Source: Stictocephala bisonia (Eukaryota; Arthropoda; Insecta; Hemiptera; Membracidae). From it: DNA of 64,000 nucleotides. The position numbers were made by a program, and so were the translations under genes. The notes beneath the pieces are model-generated. The model was given only the letters and a program-made list of their open reading frames with translations. It was not told the DNA's origin and did not search any database. Within the stretch, counting starts at the first letter, position 1. Every line of letters begins with the position of its first letter. The stretch spans positions 62,001 to 126,000 of the forward strand of contig JAQJVL010000516.1 of assembly GCA_035578905.1 (NCBI GenBank), given 5' to 3'. Positions 63,720 through 64,000 of this stretch are shown piece by piece.

Positions 63720-64000
63720 GTAAGTTGTCCCTTTTTATTAATTTAAAATACTTTAACTGTTTTTTTATAAAGAGTAATCATGAGGAGTTAATGTAGTAGA
63801 ACAGAAAGGAAAGGTCTCATTTCAGGGATGACATAAGAAACCAGGGTAGGAACAGAAACTGTGTATTCTATGCTCAGAGTTAAGTGATTTCAGCTGAAGC
63901 AGAGAGAGGACAATCAACATTATCTTCTACTTTCAAGTTTCTATCACCGTATTCTTCTTTACTTGACCATCAACTAATATGACTGCTGCAGCACTTTATA

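Noticed and set aside
60468..61394. Treating the receptor's first exon as a complete single-exon gene starting at 61394
   Set aside because: 61394 is a TTG, not ATG, and the frame runs three codons past a good donor; three downstream exons complete the receptor.

Overview
This 64 kb window is eukaryotic nuclear DNA, almost certainly from an insect. It is AT-rich, with short exons, long introns packed with transposon remains, and a gene of the arthropod gustatory (chemosensory) receptor family. A hemipteran-like insect is my guess from the transposon mix (jockey/CR1-type LINEs, IS630/mariner, pogo/Tigger, Helitron-like and Penelope-like pieces). I cannot prove the order from sequence alone.

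The backbone is one plus-strand gene for glutamine-dependent NAD+ synthetase (NADSYN1 type). Eleven exons between 3522 and 46789 join in consistent phase into about 582 residues, co-linear with the human enzyme from the catalytic lysine of the glutaminase domain almost to the C-terminus. A twelfth, likely C-terminal exon lies at 63632-63719. The 5' exons are left of the window and the 3' end is right of it. One intron (10035-15897) uses a GC donor.

The last NADSYN1 intron (46790-63631) carries a gustatory receptor gene on the opposite strand. Its four exons run from 61445 down to 54961, and the usual C-terminal receptor exons are recognisable. It has an in-frame TGA at codon 8 after the only upstream ATG, so it is either a pseudogene, a receptor that starts at an internal Met, or a readthrough case.

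The rest is repeats. Left part (1-9.9 kb): a LINE reverse transcriptase broken by a 36-bp minisatellite, a LINE ORF1 split by an IS630-like transposon, another LINE RT and a Helitron-like element. Intron 10-15.9 kb: two 650-bp inverted copies enclosing an internally deleted LINE (SGNH-like ORF, endonuclease, RT start and end) and a 65-bp tandem array. Intron 21.2-26.9 kb: a 4.1-kb array of a 35-bp unit with a 947-bp higher-order duplication. Intron 28.2-35.9 kb: a long hairpin, a second internally deleted LINE and a nearly intact Tigger/pogo transposon. Introns 36-46.6 kb: a long-TIR MITE, a Helitron-like element, a 5'-truncated LINE, pogo-type MITEs, and a mariner-type transposon ending 36 bp before an exon. 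Last intron: hAT-like MITE, Penelope GIY-YIG fragment, LINE tail, two perfect hairpins and a second long-TIR MITE.

Only the NAD synthetase and the receptor look like host genes. They share no function; the receptor simply lies inside the other gene's intron. I found no CRISPR, operon or prokaryotic-style system, and none is expected here. No tRNA or rRNA gene was recognised, though no dedicated RNA search was possible.
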